Source: Sulfuritalea hydrogenivorans sk43H
Lineage (GTDB): Bacteria; Pseudomonadota; Gammaproteobacteria; Burkholderiales; Rhodocyclaceae
Direction: 5' to 3'
Assembly (NCBI RefSeq): GCF_000828635.1
Contig: NZ_AP012547.1
Coordinates: 1,860,001-1,924,000, forward strand
Length of the DNA stretch: 64,000 bases
In this document: piece by piece, positions 63,217-64,000 of the stretch
Layout: the number at the start of each line of letters is the position of its first letter
Numbering within the stretch: position 1 is the first letter of the stretch
The notes under the pieces: model-generated
What the model saw: only the letters and a program-made list of their open reading frames with translations
What the model was told of the DNA's origin: nothing
The model's database searches: none
Translations under genes and position numbers: made by a program

Positions 63217-63978
63217 CTAGACGCTCTGGTCTTCCGTCTGCCACAACCCGAGATAACCTCCCGAGGACTTCCATAACTTGATCAGATGGCCATAACCTGG
63301 CCACACCACCGCACGCTGAAATTTTCGGTTTGCCCATGGCGCCCCAAGGAGCAGGTAATCCGGTTTTCCGGCTTTATTACCCATCACGGTCCGACAGAAA
63401 ATCTGTCTCGAATCGAAAAAGTGTGTCCAATTCCATCCAAATCCCTCCCCAGGTTGGATGATTGCAACTACAGACGGCTTTACGCGATTGGAATGGTACA
63501 ACGCATGATATGCCGCCACGCCATCTGCCGCCAAGTAAAGCAGGCTGAATAACTCGGGTCCATGGCTATCAGGAAAGTCAGACAATCTCTGAAAAATAGA
63601 CCAAAAGGCATAAGGCTTCACCTGCCTCTCCCTGTATCTATTTGGATTCCCGTCTAGATGCACATTGAGGTCAATGTCATTCCAGGCGTGATCTAACGGA
63701 AGTTCATCCGGCGGCAGGAGACGAGAGGATTTGATTCTGTAGCCTGCGAAAGCCCCGTCTGCCTTTAGCAGGCTCTCGATTTTGTCGGACGGGTATCCGT
63801 AGTCAGCATAGATGAAACTGTTACTGAAGCCTCCAAGGTATTGCACTGGACGACCATCAATACCGCATGCCGGGTAGTACACCGATCCATTGAGCAGGTC
63901 TGCCATTGGCAATGCATGCTCAGCGGAGATGGAGTGCAACCATCTGGGCGTGGGTTGCATGGGTAATACGGCGGGCAT
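63217..63978 (-). CDS. Hypothetical protein, first gene of the envelope operon
   Basis: 253 residues, rich in Tyr, Trp and Phe, no clear signal peptide. Distinct blocks are AYYP-like SVYYPACGIDGRPVQYLGG, FIYADYGYPSDKIES, and GFGWNWTHFFDSRQIFCRTV. It reads like a compact enzyme or binding domain, but I do not recognise it. The start lies 22 bases from the window edge, so an earlier start is possible. Operon membership rests on the nine-base spacing to the protease gene. Confidence 0.6.
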   Translation of the reverse strand: MPAVLPMQPTPRWLHSISAEHALPMADLLNGSVYYPACGIDGRPVQYLGGFSNSFIYADYGYPSDKIESLLKADGAFAGYRIKSSRLLPPDELPLDHAWNDIDLNVHLDGNPNRYRERQVKPYAFWSIFQRLSDFPDSHGPELFSLLYLAADGVAAYHALYHSNRVKPSVVAIIQPGEGFGWNWTHFFDSRQIFCRTVMGNKAGKPDYLLLGAPWANRKFQRAVVWPGYGHLIKLWKSSGGYLGLWQTEDQSV

Positions 63979-64000
63979 GCGGTCAGGCTCCAGCCTTGTC

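Overview
The window looks like a piece of a GC-rich betaproteobacterial chromosome, most likely Rhodocyclales (Accumulibacter/Dechloromonas-like). This is inferred from the ygfZ / mltG-tmk-holB-tatD block, the PEP-utilising ppdK, MASE1/CHASE and PAS kinases and diguanylate cyclase signalling; no rRNA or tRNA gene is visible to confirm it. A conserved chromosomal core (about 28.5-40.3 kb) is flanked on both sides by accessory DNA.

Left arm, 1-20.1 kb: a Tn3-family transposase cut by the window edge; a decayed kinase fragment with an in-frame stop; a four-gene operon (small membrane protein, PAS pseudo-kinase, receiver, lipoprotein) divergent from an OmpR-type regulator; then a large minus-strand signalling operon (20105 to 7402) of nine genes, most joined by 4-nt stop/start overlaps. 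It encodes an HTH-receiver protein, a pseudo-kinase with a Cys-pair tail, two stand-alone receivers, a PAS-GGDEF-EAL protein, three hybrid-input histidine kinases with near-identical catalytic cores, and a PhnD-like periplasmic binding protein without a transporter. The likely logic is several periplasmic inputs feeding receivers and c-di-GMP turnover.

Island, 20.6-28.4 kb: an HNH nuclease and tyrosine recombinase next to a truncated metallo-hydrolase, then a plus-strand operon of metallo-beta-lactamase (MBL) fold hydrolase, a single-chain E2-E1-JAB protein and a patatin phospholipase, followed by a KfrA-like protein. This resembles a type II CBASS operon with the CD-NTase replaced by an MBL protein that ends in Gly. 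A near-perfect CIRCE (HrcA) operator sits upstream. This is the best candidate for an undescribed system.

Core, 28.4-40.3 kb: a 5'-truncated ABC exporter ATPase marks the island edge; then an ankyrin protein, tatD, holB, tmk, mltG, ygfZ, an NRDE protein, an L,D-transpeptidase-GNAT fusion, tadA, ppdK and a membrane ankyrin protein.

Right arm, 40.3-64 kb: a sequence matching the 3' end of guaA, a known island integration site, and iterated TGATACCGTCA sites open a second accessory block. It carries a DnaQ-like exonuclease, small regulators, HipBA with palindromic operators, HU, a partial F-type conjugation module (traW-traU-trbC-traN), a SRAP protein, a stand-alone CHC2 zinc finger, a PARG-like hydrolase, McrC/McrB, and an envelope operon with an M48 protease and Sel1 protein.

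One signal crosses these regions: a short DNA repeat (core AAAGTCGGCGCYGGC) occurs six times inside unrelated coding sequences.
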